Shown here: positions 21,599 to 45,292 of the stretch, piece after piece
Position numbering within the stretch: the stretch's first letter is position 1
Layout: every line of letters begins with the position of its first letter
Origin: Echinococcus granulosus
Taxonomy: Eukaryota > Platyhelminthes > Cestoda > Cyclophyllidea > Taeniidae
Assembly: GCF_000524195.1 (NCBI RefSeq)
Contig: NW_020170399.1
Span: 342,195-406,194, forward strand
Direction of reading: 5' to 3'
Length of the DNA: 64,000 nucleotides
Notes under the pieces: model-generated
Databases searched by the model: none
Told to the model about the DNA's origin: nothing
The model's input: the letters and a program-made list of their open reading frames with translations, nothing else
Position numbers and translations under genes: made by a program

Positions 21599-24500
21599 AT
21601 GGAGTCGTTTAGTGCTTCAAATCATAATGCTTATGATGTACAGGAGGAGGAATTAGCAGAAGGTACTTGGGTTTCGTAACGATTGGCATTTATTCCCGTA
21701 GTTCTACGTGAGGGACTGAAAGATTGCTTTAGATCCGTTAAGGTTAATGTTGTCCCTTGTCCGGATCTTACAGCGTCCCCCTTTGGGCTTTTGCGTCCAG
21801 GTTATTACCATTCAGGTTTTAATTGGAAGTCCTTAGGTCTTGCCGGTAAAAGTGTTGTATGCGACGTGGGCAGCATGACCTACCTTCTTCCTGTTGCAAA
21901 CACATCTAAGGTACTGTGCTTCTGTTGTTTTCTTTTCCATATTCTAGAGATACTCGTTTGGTCAAGTTATTGAATCGTCGGGAGTCTGTGGAGGTCAGCT
22001 GCTTGGCGCCGGTGGCGGCCCTTTTTTCACCCACGGCAAAAGTTGCGAGGTGTGTAGTGGCCGCCTAGATTGTTGTCATTGATGTCATTATATCTTGTGC
22101 TTCTGTAAAAGTTTGCCTAATATTGCTCTACAAAAGCTTGGTCTTTGGCAGTGCAACGTTTTTTTCTGGTTTATGGGACACTTTTTTTTCTTATCGTTTC
22201 TTCAGATGGCTGCAAGTCTTCAATTCGCGAATGGCAAAATTGCATCTAATTCCACTCTCCACGGTGTTTATGATGAGCAGGTAGGTGTCTACCACAAATA
22301 ATGTAAAGAATCTCAAATAGTTGTATTTACAAATCGTAATAAGAACCTTTGTCACCTAATCTGTGTTTCGGAAGTCTGTCGTTATGTCAATTTAGTCGTA
22401 ATATTACATGTTTCCGCAATGTTTGCTCGTTATGATTTTCATTGCTTAGCATACTAGTGTTATGTGGCTCCATTTCTAAAAACTGTTTACTTGCTTTAAA
22501 ATACTCGAAATATGATCCGTTCTTCTTAAAAACCGTTGAGTCTTGGATACTAGTGTGCATGAAGTTTTCCCTTGAGTCGCTTTTACTGCAGTGCATTACC
22601 GTAAGATATCAGGAAATGTTTTTTTGTATTCGAGGGACTTCTAATAAAATCGCATTGTAGGTACACCAATATGTGGGGAAATGTCCATTTTATCCGCCTC
22701 AACTATGGGGGCTCATCATGTGCGTGGCCTGTTTGGCATGACCTGACCCCTCTACTTTGCCTCCGTCTTATTCTTTGCACTTTAATCAACCAAATTGCTC
22801 TTGTTGGTTCAATATATATCAAAACTCCATTTGCTGTAGGCAGGCAGTGAAGGCTCAACCTTCTATTTCTTTCAGACCGGAACCCCCCAGGTAATCAACG
22901 CCACTGACAACAACTTTGGTCTCGTGGGTCAACTCCTCTCATCCGAGGGTCTACCTGGATCGGTAATAGCTCGTACACGCATCATTCCCTCTCCGGACCC
23001 CCTACCTCTCACTTTCTCCCTCCGATTTTTGGTACCAGGTGGTCGAAGTTGATGTGGCGGGCAGACTGAAGGAGGGTTCTGTCTACGTATTCTTGCGAGA
23101 GGTGCTCACAGCTGCCTACGGGAAGCTAGACAAGCCGGTTGCTCTTGGTGGAGTTTTTGTGCTCACCGACAGTAAAGCTCGTTTCCATGTTCTTGTGAGT
23201 ATGCACTGGCTGCATCATATGAAGATATCACCGTCGATGATTTTGTCGAGGCAGTCTTTATTAAAGTTTTCTGCCTGTTCTATGAATGCAAATTTCCTAC
23301 ATGGTATTCCAACCATTACCTTAACTTGAACTTGATCCATATCCTTTTCTGTATACTTTGCTTTTGAGTTTCATGTCGAAAGAAGATGGATAGTCATTAG
23401 TGTGAACTGAATAGTTTTCCTCTAGTTTCACGATTGAAGAGGGTTAGAACTTCAGCAACGCTCTTCACAGATGAGTGGAAGATTGGAAATGGGCGTTGCC
23501 GAAGAGATTTGGAGCATTATCCGGCATTGACACTTAGCAGTGATGGCTTTGTTCGATGGTCTATTCTGTCAACTTCAAACTAATGCCCCTCTGGGAATTT
23601 TTGGAGCCACAGTCGATTCCTTCAGACAGTCATATTACAATGCTTATTCCACGAGTCACTTAATCTCTATTTTATAGAATGTACATGCGTCAGTGACGGT
23701 CCTCTTGTTAGTCAATAATGGCTTTCATACGGTTTTCTGGATCGGCTTAATTTTAGGCACGTTTTTCCGTTTTTCATTCTTCATCCATGTACAGCTTTTC
23801 GAAAGATACGCCTTTCATGTCTGATTTTTATTTACGTTTATAAATGCACACTGAACCACCTCGAATCGAGGCATACGTTCAGATCTTAGAGAGACGCTAT
23901 AGTGTCGATGAATGATTCAGTAAGGCTTTTGTTTATCCCATTTAGTGTCACCTGAAATGACCAGATGTCATCAGATAATTAAAGTTTTCATCTAAGTCTG
24001 GAAATTCCCACACCAAACCACACTTAGGATTGTATTTTGAATAATCCCTCCTTTTGTCTTTGCGGCAAGTAAATTGGGGATGCATTGCAAAAGTCTGCCT
24101 TCGTAAAGTCATTGTATGTGGGCGGACACTTACGAGCCCTCTCTCTTATTAATCAGCAGCCGAATTTTCCCCCTTACCCCGTCGACACGCCGGCGAGGAG
24201 GGCAGAGTTCATCAAGATTTTTGAAATGGATCCCCCCGTCTTGGGTATGGGAACTCTCGTATCCCACGATCCCGTAAGTCATCCTTCTTAAATTATTACG
24301 CAGTGAGGCCACAAACTGCTTAGTGTTCAAGTATGCCTTCATATCTGCTCCCTATGTACAGGTTTCTACCGCATCTTTGGAAATAATGTGTTGATTTAAT
24401 TGACAAACATACTTACTACAGTCTTTTTCCCTAGAAAATGCTAAGTTTATACTTTCTAAGGCATAAATACGTTGCAAGCCGCATTGTTATTAATGTAAAG

Positions 24501-24821
24501 AACAAAATGATGGATATAATCTTGCTTTTGGGTAGCAAAAGGTCAAGGGAACCTAAGGCCCACGCTCAGTTTAGAAGAGCGATTTCCAGACAGTTTGGGT
24601 AGGAATTGCTTTTGCACTGTACGTACCACTACATTTATTTTGTTGCGCATTCATTTCAGTACGGAATCGATCTGAAATTGGAGCACTTCCATTGCTACAA
24701 CGAGGCGAAAACTTTGGCTGGTCACTTTTATTGGGATACGGATCCAGAAAAGGCACACTATCGCTTATACTTGACAGTGGCCAAGAGTTTGCTACGCATT
24801 GACCCCAAGGAAAAGGCGTAA
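21599..24821 (+). CDS. C11orf54-like zinc-dependent ester hydrolase (DUF1907)
   Basis: Human C11orf54 is a zinc-containing ester hydrolase of unsettled physiological substrate. Exons are 21599-21662, 21702-21910, 21948-22049, 22206-22280, 22876-22962, 23039-23194, 24157-24273 and 24660-24821, giving 323 residues (315 in human). The alignment runs end to end: EGLKDCF...VNVVPCPDLTASPF, CDVGSMTYLLPVAN, GGQLLGAGGGPFFTHG, LLSSEGLPGSVVEV, ALGGVFVLTDSKARFHV and FEMDPPVLGMGTLVSHDP. The metal-binding region LKLEHFHCYNEA...AGHFYWDTDP keeps His279, His281 and His292. The spacing to the third His is one residue longer than in human. Exon 5 could instead begin at 22840, adding 12 codons in frame. The protein is likely soluble, in cytoplasm or nucleus. 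Confidence 0.94.
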
Positions 24822-26929
24822 TCGCTGAACTAATCACACCTTACTCCAGGAATCGTTGGAACATTTTTGGGATAATGTTTGCTTTGAACCCATGCTTCTC
24901 AACCCTAGCGCTTTCATGTAGTCAGTTGATTGATGCGAATTTGATTGCAAGACGTGGAGGCAAAATCAGTTTGAATGGAATTGGTCAAGTCATTAAAGTT
25001 AAAATGATCAAAATTGACTGTCTGGGGGAGAGGGGCAGGAGAAAGGTGACGCGCGACGGTTGTGTGAACTTGAAAGCTGCCAGTACGTCTCAAGTTGAAG
25101 AGGACTGTTGTCCGCGAACGGGAAATGGTGCATCGTTGACACTTTTGGAGATGCCTTGTAGCACTTTTTAAAGATTTTGGTACAATTCAACAGCCTAGAC
25201 CTTTCAGATTCATAACGAATTTGTATCAATAAAACTGGTACGTTACAAAAAGTTATCATGCATATGCCTAGAGCCTGTATTCATGCTGATGCCCGGTTTT
25301 TCACAAATATATATGTCTGTGCGGAAGTGAAAGTGGTCAACGCTAGTTTATTAATCTTGCTAGTCTATGAAGAAGCATGGTGGGGTAGTTTGATGCTCCG
25401 CTTTGGAGCACTTGACTGTGTAGGCTTTTCAGTATCCTCCGGATTTTTCTCGGGTACCCTCGACTGGCTCTGAGTGCAGTAATCTCTTGATTATTCTCGA
25501 GGTTAGGTTCCAGAACCCACTGCGTGGTCGCAGCAATTGTGCATGATCGGTTTGAGTCACCCAGAGGATGCTTTGTTCTGGAATTTGATTTCTGAATATG
25601 ATTCAGATCATGCTCATGCAAGAGGTAATGGGTCATGACATTGATCTTAGAAGTTAGCAGGAGTTTCGCGAATCCCAAAAAGGGAATGCAGGGGAGTATT
25701 ACTGTAAACAGATGCCAGTTGTAATGGTTTTAGTCCTCAGGAGGTGATCATTTCTCTCTGCGGTATTGTAGGTAGAGTTTGTTTGATTTACAAATTTATT
25801 CTGGGAGTAAAGTAGCTCCTTAGAAATGCTAGGGGGAAGTTAACCACTGGCATGTTACTGGGGTTGCCTGTGGCACCGTAAATACCATCTTTATTTCCGA
25901 GTTCCGAAATTTTCCATTAACTCTCATTTCTCGGCCACTCTATAAGGTTTTACAGCGCCCCAGGTGAGTCCTATGATTGGTCAATAGCATTGGTTGGTAG
26001 GTAAGTGTGCTAGTATCTGCAGTGAGGCCTAATCCATTCAAAATACAATGAATAAGGGGATGGGAACAACCCAGAAATCAGCGTATCAACTGGCGGATGC
26101 GTATATCAGGGTGTGGTGGTACACACCTTGTCGGCATTAAGGACTTCATCTTTCCGAGGTATTGTTACTTGACTATCCCTGATATTTATAGCGTTCGTAC
26201 TCCCAAATGGCCGTCAGTGCATAACACATGCCTGTTCGTTTAACATTCGAGTACAAAAGATGCCTCTCACTACGAATGATTTGGCAGCCAAATTGCTTCA
26301 GAGTAATGAAGAACGTAGTGGTGGTCTTTCAAGTCCGCTGTTTGTCATCAGTTGCCGCATGACGGAGGGCGCTCACTCGCTTAGCCTCCAAGACTGCCTC
26401 GGTGGACGTAGATGTAAAGGATTTGCCCCATCACACATGCTACACATTATGTAGCAATGGCGGAGCTAGAGGCTCTTCCTAAATATGATTTACTTGTCTA
26501 TGCGCACACGCGCACGCACGAGGACCGGTGGGGTAGGAGTGAGCCTTTACTGGGACCCAACATTCTATTTAAACCGTTTCCAGGCAGTACTATTCTACAA
26601 CCGCATGTCGCGCCTTCTGCAAATACTGAACAAGGCATTCTGTGAGAAGTGACTGAAGAAGTGGAAACAAGCTATTCTCCATTTGATAAACAGGCAACCC
26701 ACAATTGTACGCATTAGACCCGACTCACTTTCTATAAATTAGGGGATAAAATAAAGGTAATGTAGCACCGTTAGAACGACGCACATATGTGTCCCGTAAC
26801 GGCACAAAACGGTGGGGCTTTTAGAGTCCGTACAAGGTACAATGAATTATTTGGAAGGATTATGCCGAAAATCTGGAGGATATTTCGGTCTCCTGCAGGA
26901 AGACCATGCCTGTGTAACAATTTGAATGA
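24822..26929. other. 3' flank of the C11orf54-like gene and intergenic sequence, no gene seen
   Basis: After the poly(A) signal at 25228 the stretch shows only short open frames without known domains or splice context. Sequence around 25370-25600 and 26000-26110 could be decayed mobile-element sequence, but I could not tie it to another copy in the window. Confidence 0.4.
25228..25233 (+). terminator. Poly(A) signal of the C11orf54-like gene
   Basis: AATAAA lies about 400 bases after the stop at 24821 and is the first canonical signal downstream. Confidence 0.45.
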
Positions 26930-27060
26930 TTGTAACTCTTCGTTTTTTGCGGACGATTAAGGCTCCGCCCTTATACTTCCACCTGGCGGCATGGCCTATG
27001 GGCCGTACCAGTAGACGCTCAGCTCTCCTGTACTTTGGCAATACATATTCTGCCCTTGTA
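26930..27060 (+). repeat. Interspersed repeat family A, 3' fragment
   Basis: The block aactcttcgttttttgcgga followed by ttaaggctccgccct and acttccacctggcggcatgg matches the 3' end of the copies at 9100-9850 and 27180-27960. It stands immediately upstream of the latter. Confidence 0.55.
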
Positions 27061-27179
27061 AACTAGGAAAGACTGGAGGGTTAACATTGGTCGCAACGGA
27101 AAGCAAACACGATCCTAAAAGACAGTTGCTCCGATTGCTTTTACTGAATTCTAAGCCTTAACGTGATGGGAGAAGGGGA

Positions 27180-27960
27180 TGGGCCACGGATGGAAGAATA
27201 TGTGACGATTCCTAAAATGGTTGAAGGTGACACCTACCTTCGGCAAATGCCCCCACCTTGTGTTCCGCAAGAATTTTAGTAACAACTGAAACCATACCAG
27301 CTGTGATCCATCTGGAAAAGTTGGTTATTAAACCATCCACGGTACCTACATGCCGATGCTAATTAGGCGAAAATGCAATACCTCCTCCACCCCTCTACTA
27401 GCTGGATGGAACTTGCAATTGGTTGGGCAGCACTGAAGTGATGATCAAGTGGTAAGAAGGAACAAATGCGGAACCCTAACTCCATGGAATTATGTTAAGC
27501 TTTTGTCATTTGTTATATGACTGTTTTAAGCCTGTGTTCCTATGACTAGCGATAAAAACCCGTGATGGCTAGCACAATTCTTTATCCCCAAGTCCAATTC
27601 TCATACGAAATGCAACTTCGGCTACCGTAGAATTGCCAAGAGGGGTCAGTGATTCTGTGGTCAAATATTTTATCAGATACGTGGCTATTCGATGGTTGAC
27701 GCTGCTGGTTCGTGAGTGTTTTTTCCTATAGTCCCAACTACTTTGTAATGGCAAAAACACGAGGCTGCTTAAGGGGAGTGTCAGAGACGACACTCAAGAG
27801 AGTGTGGCTACGTAATACTTAAATTATTAGCTTAACTCTTCGTTATGGTGTCGCCGATAATCAAGGCTCCATCCTTGTACTTTTGCTAAGCTGCATAGAC
27901 TCCAGGCTATGCCAGAATTTCCTAGGTCCTCCTGCACATCGACAATATATGCTCTGACAG
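27180..27960 (+). repeat. Interspersed repeat family A, copy 4
   Basis: The copy starts near ggatggaagaat, has acggtacctacatgccgatg at 27349, gttgggcagcactgaagtga at 27421, gtcccaactactttgtaatg at 27730, and ends near tgccagaatttcc at 27920. It is co-linear with copy 2 and inverted relative to copies 1 and 3. Confidence 0.65.
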
Positions 27961-28894
27961 AGTACTATGACTCCTATCGTTTTTAAAAAGGGTCTGTGGG
28001 CCTGCATTTGTGCCTCCCTAGACCTTTTTTGCTTAATAATATCTTTGTTTCTTCATCGCTATAAATTACCATGAATTCAGATGAGGTCTAGTGGCTATAA
28101 TAAAATGAAAATTTTCATCTTGTGTTTGAGAAATGTATAATATTTATTAGACCATAGTGACCAATTTTATGATTTACTCAGCTTTTAAGAATGACACCCA
28201 AATCAGTTAGTAACAACTTGCAAAATGACCTCAAACCTAACAAAAACTTGCTCGTTAACTTTTTATTCGCCTATTTATTTCCTCCTTACTGGTTACTGGG
28301 AAAAATTCGTAAACCGAGTTGCAGCGAAAATGGAACTTGCCTTACTAAAATGGCGTATGGTACTTTTTGAACATTTTATACCTTATTTGTTACGATTTTC
28401 CATAGGTATTCTAGCCTCGGTGTTTAGGGGAACTATCGCATATCACTCCGACCTTCATCCTCGTACGAAATAAGCGCTCCTCCCAAGTTGGTACATGATC
28501 ATACGTTGGTGGGTCGACTTATATTCTAAGTAGGTTGTGCGGGCCTAATAATGACACACTTTATCACAATTTATTTTCTTGTCTGGATGCCTTCGTTATA
28601 AATAATAAAGTAGTTCTACCAACCTTTCCGAGACATTCCATTGGTTGATTTTTTCCCACCTTAATCACTCCACAAATTTATGCGGAAAGGGATAAGGTAC
28701 GAGGTCATTATGTTGTCGTTACTTTGGATAATTTTTTAAAAGCATATCTACTATGATTTTGCTTGCAACATGAAGGTACTCAAAACCCGAACAGCTTTTT
28801 TCCAAATGACTGGTGATTTCACAGCTGTTCCCTTTTCCCGCACTTAAGCCTTGCATAATACCTTTTGTTTTCAAAATACACCTTAAATCGGCAG
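27961..28894. other. 5' flank of the LATS gene
   Basis: AT-rich, with no exon recognised. It ends in the acceptor (ccttaaatcggcag) that abuts the LATS ATG. An upstream 5'-UTR or coding exon of LATS may lie here or further left, but none could be identified. Confidence 0.35.
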
Positions 28895-40034
<11,140 letters not shown>

Positions 40035-41532
40035 ATTTGCGATTGCTGCTAATCCCTTCCCAACTCTCTGTACAGACCAAATCCGGCCCGATAAGCTATT
40101 CGCGCCTCAATAGTGACTTGACTTTCACCTCCTGTTATGCGCATCCACATACGATCAGGAAGGCACATGCAAGCGCTCATCTGTACAGCCTGCCAAATCT
40201 ACAGTTGCAAGTAGATTTACAGCGCCGCTTTTCATAACTTCAAATGTGTGTGCGTTTGTGTCAATAAAATAACTTTCCCATTTTATTGCTAGGAATGATT
40301 ACAGGCCCCGCTCCAAAGCCATTTGTTGTACCTCTGTAGTTTTCAAAATACAAGCCCTCTGTCTCAACAACAACAACGAATACAGTTAAACATTCATAAT
40401 TACCCAAATCCACTTCTTCAATTAATACTAAAACGTCATTTTCATGATCAAAGGGAGATATCCACTACAACCCATTCGAAATCTTTAATGGGAATCGCAT
40501 TAGGGGAGACAAGGGAGGCTGCGTGAGATCTAGGAGTCCAGGAACGAATTCGAAATTAACTGGCAAAACCCTAATGAAATTTAACGGGCCGAGTTAATTG
40601 AAGTTACCAACTTAGACGTAAATCCCTTCTGTCCGCCCGCCTGTACGGTTTTGGGGGAAAAAATAGTTATGAATGTCATGAAACATCTTTGTATTTTTCG
40701 GCCGATGGAGCACAGTGGAGAGGTGGCTGACGCCAGTTGTCGTCGACCATTTGCGGTAGGGGAGGACCTCTGACTCCTTCGGGAAAATAATTCCAAATAT
40801 GGAATTTCGTTGAATGAAGGAAACGCATAGTAAGACGGGAAGATGACTACAATTGTCTGTTCAATGGTTAACGTATCGAAACCATGCAAGACTGGAAATA
40901 CGAAGGTCCTGAAGGGAGAACAAATCTTGTGGAGCAGCTGTGGCTCCTGAGATGTCTGCCAAGTGAATCTGGAATCCCAAGCACTTCTGTGATGAATAGA
41001 GCCATGTGGTCAACTAAGCACGCTAATCTCTGGATGAGGCACTTTTACGTTCCCTCTCATTAGAAGTCATGTTAAACAAACGAATAGGGTGTCACATAAA
41101 CCGGAAGGCGCAACTGCTTTCTGAACTTACAGATTTCAAAGTACAACTTCATTTAGTAGCTGTCATTCCGTAAATTCAGTCAAATGCAGAGGAGAAACAC
41201 TCGCCGCCGAGACATGACTGTGTGAGCCAAGTCCTTGGGATCCATGGACCGGTCAGAATCTATCCCCCACTAGCTCAGGCAATTCAAACGACCTGCTGAC
41301 TCCTTTGCCCAACTTCACCAAATATTTCACAAAAGGAAGACCACGCATGACAAAAAACTTTGCTTGATACCATGTGATGAGTTTGAGTGAAACCTAGTAC
41401 CAAGTAGTCTGAAAGTTGCCTATCCACTAGTTTTATAGCAATCAACCAGCTACGTGAAAATTGTATGTCTTTTGCACAGATTGTACTAATTCCAGGGGTC
41501 TCCACTAGGTATTGTCTTTTGAAGGACACTCG
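40035..41532. other. Convergent 3' flanks of LATS and ERCC8
   Basis: It holds the LATS poly(A) signal at 40263. The remainder has only short open frames, none convincing. No canonical signal was recognised close to the ERCC8 stop on the minus strand. Confidence 0.4.
40263..40268 (+). terminator. Poly(A) signal of the LATS gene
   Basis: AATAAA lies 228 bases after the LATS stop, followed by a GT-rich then T-rich stretch as expected for cleavage. Confidence 0.6.
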
Positions 41533-44500
41533 TCACTCATCTACTGAATTTTTGTCAGCAGATGTAGTACGGAAGAGTGGCCAAGTGTGGAGGTTATTGT
41601 CAATTCCCGCCGTGTAAAGTTCCAGACGTTTTCGATTCCAAGCACAGGCCGTCATCTGTAAAATGAAAGAAGTCAAGCTTCGTGAGGTATTAGAATTTGC
41701 AGCTGTTTGACCAATGCTGTCACTGTCAGCTCTCCCCATCTAAAAAGCCATCTAAGGGAGTAGATCGTACGAAAAATAAATAATAAGAGCAATTAGTAAT
41801 GGAGTGCCGTGCTAAACAAAACTAGGAGTGTTTGAAAAGGTGAAAGGATTGGGAAAAAAAATCAAAAAGCGCTAAGTTGGAAACCGGTATCAGAAAAGGA
41901 CACGCTCGAGCCCTCCTTCCTTCCCCCAACCTACACATAAAAGTACACAAACCCCAATGACAACCCGAAGTTAAAAGCCATGAAACGGTTAATCAGCCGA
42001 ATATTCGTCGGTATATCGACATAGGTCGAAGATTTGTAGATTTCTCCGCTTTAATGAATCGATTCATTACACAAAAATGAATTGGTGAAGCAAACAAATG
42101 ATACAAAAATAAGGAAAATGAATGATGAATGAGGCCCAGAGTATTCAAAAGTTTAAGCGCCCGAAACCTCCAGCATATCCACTCAGTCAAACACTGACCC
42201 TATGCAATTAGAGAAGGGGCGGATGCATAGCACATAGCATTCTAGAACAGAACGTAATCAGTAGTATGAGAAACAATCTCTACGCTGGCCGCTGCTAGCG
42301 TCCCAATTTACAAATACAGTTATTCCAAAGCACTATAAAGTCCCCAAAGGTGAAGCAGGTGCTACAGTACCCTGGAGAAATGCCGTTTAATAGTCCATTG
42401 AGAGAGCACACTAGAGTCGTGATGATATGAACGCCTGTCGACAGAAGTGACAAGGAGAGTCTGATCGGTCGGCACGAAAACGAGCGCGCCCTCTGCACCC
42501 CAGGCATGGAAACGGGGGCCGATATCACCGTCGGTCACCGCGAGACGAACGCACCGCGGTGAGCTAATGTCGCTGCAGTGAAGATCGCTGACGCCGGCGC
42601 CAGCACCAATGCTGACAGCGCGATCTAGGGCGGCAGTGGCGACGCGTGGCTGTGCGGCAGCGCTCGAGCAGGGCGCCCCTCCATCCACCTCGAGGCCCCA
42701 CACACGTAGACATGAGCCACCCCGAGCTCCCGTGCCGCCCCACGAGTAGAGGTGAAGGCCATCGGGACTATTTGCCATGCCCTTCACTCCACCGTTGTGC
42801 GCTACAGCTAAATAAACATGTTTTGGGCATTTATTTCATTTGAATGCGATTATATTTGATGTACTTAATATCAAAGCTGCAATAAACCGCAGTCCCCAGG
42901 ATTTAGCGCTACCAGTTTCAATTCGTGTCGAAGGTGAGGCCAAAGTTAGACTGGAAAAAAAAAGTGAAATGAAAGAAAATGTTGCCGTATGAGAAAGGCA
43001 AAAAATTGTGCTGTTGCGGTCACTACCCCACCGAGGCACCTTGGTGAAAAACACGCTAAACGGAAATTCGGTGTTCAGGCTGCTTTTTCTGCCCTCAGCC
43101 TAAGACGGTGGAAATACTGTATGCAAATTGGACAATCGCTCACCGTCGTGCAAATATAGCGGCTCTTTATCCCTGTATTTATTGTTCAACGTAGCAACAG
43201 GCTTCAGTGGTACACGGATATCCCAAAAGATGATTCTCCCATCCTCACTAAAATCAACAAAAAAGACTGATGAGCGGGTGAGGAAGCACTTATTAACACC
43301 TCCTTTTTGTTCACTTTTATGTACTTAATTAAAGAAATGCGCGATGAAAGGCTGGTAGTAGAAATGTTATTACTAAGCTTATCTAGGGGTAGACTTCGCA
43401 ACAAAGCGGCCTGAATGTCAAAGCGATCAGCAGAAGATAGTGAGGGCAGTTGGTCAAGTGACGTGTGGAGCCCCCCAGAAAAAAAAGAGGTAAATGGCAG
43501 ACCCTGCGGTGAAGAGGATGAAGGAGTTGCGAGCCGACCAGAGGACCTGGGTGATGAGGGGGGCGGTGTGGGCGCCCAAGAGGCTGAGGCACGGTGCGCC
43601 GACGAGGGGATCAATGCAAACAAGGTGGCGATCGTAGCACCGCCGTAGCGACACTGCAATGAGATTGTGCTCCCTCGCGCACGGCGATAGCGCCGCCCAC
43701 GTCATCGACTCCGGTGTGGCGATTACCTCCACGCACTGCCACAACCATGGATCAGTAAGGTGGAACATGATGAATTTCGCATGCCAATAAGTGATATAAT
43801 CTATTTCTGATATAATTGCTAATGTACGCAAATCATTCATCTCTAAAGGCATTCATAGTACACATTAGAGGAGTGCACAATAATGTCCTTTATCCAAGCC
43901 TTCGTTCAAGTTAGTGGATACAGCCTACTACGATGCTAATTTAATCTGATTCAAGAGTCGATTCCACATCTTAAAGCAAGGTAACTCAGCAGACAAGAAT
44001 GGGTGGTGTAGACACAAGAACATGTTCATAAGCTTTAAAGATAGCAAAGAACTATGGAATTGCGATTTGCTTGGGTGTTTGAGTTATGTCGAGGCTGATA
44101 TTTGTTGAACATTGTCAATCCGTTTTGAAAAGTGCAGAATATCAAAAAGGGGGAGGAAGAGGAGAAAGTAAAGTCCCCTTTTCGTACTAAAACAGCTATA
44201 ATGATAATTTATTCTACGGAATAGTTCAAAAAGATCAAGTCTCAGGCACTCAAACATCCAATGCTATTCAATTGCTATCCAATGACTCGAATTAAGAATT
44301 AGAGTATGTCAAGCATAAATAAACACATTCGATCCTTCTACCTTCCATGGGAAAAATTCTGCATCCAAATATACGAAACCATACACGAGTTTGATCAGCG
44401 AATCACCCAGCCTGACTCAGACGCGGCGACAAGCTCACCTCAGCCGTATTAGTGTCCCAAACCTTGAGTGTGTTATCAACGGAGACACTGAAGAAGCAGC

Positions 44501-45292
44501 CCGTGTCCACGTGGTTCCACTGGAGGCACACGGACTGACTCAGCCTACCATCTCCAGTGCCAGAGGGATTGTGCTGTGAGGAGAGGAGGGTGGGCGGCAC
44601 AGAGGTGAGGTGAGCGAGGACGGGAAACACCAACGAAGGACTGCCGCTGTTAGTCTCGGTGGGGGCCTGTGTGTCGTAAAGCAGCAGGCTGCCATCACAG
44701 TTAGCCGAAAGAAGGCTATTGAAATGGGAAGAAAAATCCGTTGTGAGATTCACAGAAGCAATGACAGACGCCACTCCGCCTGATATTTACTCCTTCCATT
44801 AATTACGACCCATTAATTTTGCTGAAAACGCCACTGTTTTCTTCCTGAGAATCATTAAATTACGATAGCTTTGAAGTACGCACCTGAGCCAAGTGGCGCA
44901 ACCTATCACATAATGGAGCACCCGGCTTCTTAGTAGATGGGATGTGATCCCCACAAGTTCGAGTTCAAGGGATTCTCTAGGCCAATAAATGACACTAACT
45001 TGAGTGCAAAGTGGCCCCAAAATGTGGGACTCAAATGACGCCCCTAACACCACCAATAACTTGAACAACAGCAGGCAACACCAGTAATTCAACAAATGTT
45101 CCTCAATCCAACCTGATGAAACACGTACTAGCGCGACTCGATTGTGTCTAACGCGATATCTGCCGTCGGTCCACGATAATTTTCCTCGAACTTGATTGAG
45201 TAGTCAACATCAAAATGACTGAGATCGAGGCGGTGCTCCAAGTACTCTTGAAAGGCCAGAGAACGCGGCTTAAGTCCGTACTCGAAATCCAA
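41533..45292 (-). CDS. ERCC8: ERCC8/CSA-like WD40 protein, without its own AUG
   Basis: CSA is the WD40 substrate receptor of a DDB1-CUL4 ubiquitin ligase in transcription-coupled DNA repair. Minus-strand exons are 45292-45129, 44715-44439, 43735-43374, 42807-42371 and 41655-41533. Matches to human CSA in order include TADIALDTIESRY (human GINTLDIEPVEGRY), LLSANCDGSLLLYDT, VDTGCFFSVSVDNTLKVWDTN, VAHNGGVKGMANSPDGLHLYS and ACAWNRKRLELYTAG. Exon 1 opens TTG-GAT-TTC directly after a strong acce3ptor and has no ATG in frame; the first in-frame ATG is at about codon 158 (PESMTW). Exon 3 read straight through meets a stop. Frame returns if 52 bp (gtcact...attcag) are an intron, giving about 436 codons, or if one base of a nearby T8 or G6 run is extra. 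Human CSA has 396 residues. The gene follows VPS51 closely on the same strand. Confidence 0.87.
44885..44980 (+). repeat. tRNA-derived SINE-like element in ERCC8 intron 1
   Basis: An A-box-like block (tgagccaagtggcgcaacc) is followed by tggagcacccggcttcttag, resembling a tRNA anticodon arm, and by a B-box-like agttcgagttc at 44956-44966. The order and spacing are those of a tRNA-related polymerase III promoter with extra bases. It does not fold as a full tRNA, so a decayed SINE is more likely than a tRNA gene. Confidence 0.4.

Noticed and set aside
43374..43735. ERCC8 as a pseudogene because of the in-frame stop in exon 3
   Set aside because: All other exons are open with good splice sites and conserved WD40 features. 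A mini-intron or a single homopolymer error explains the stop better.
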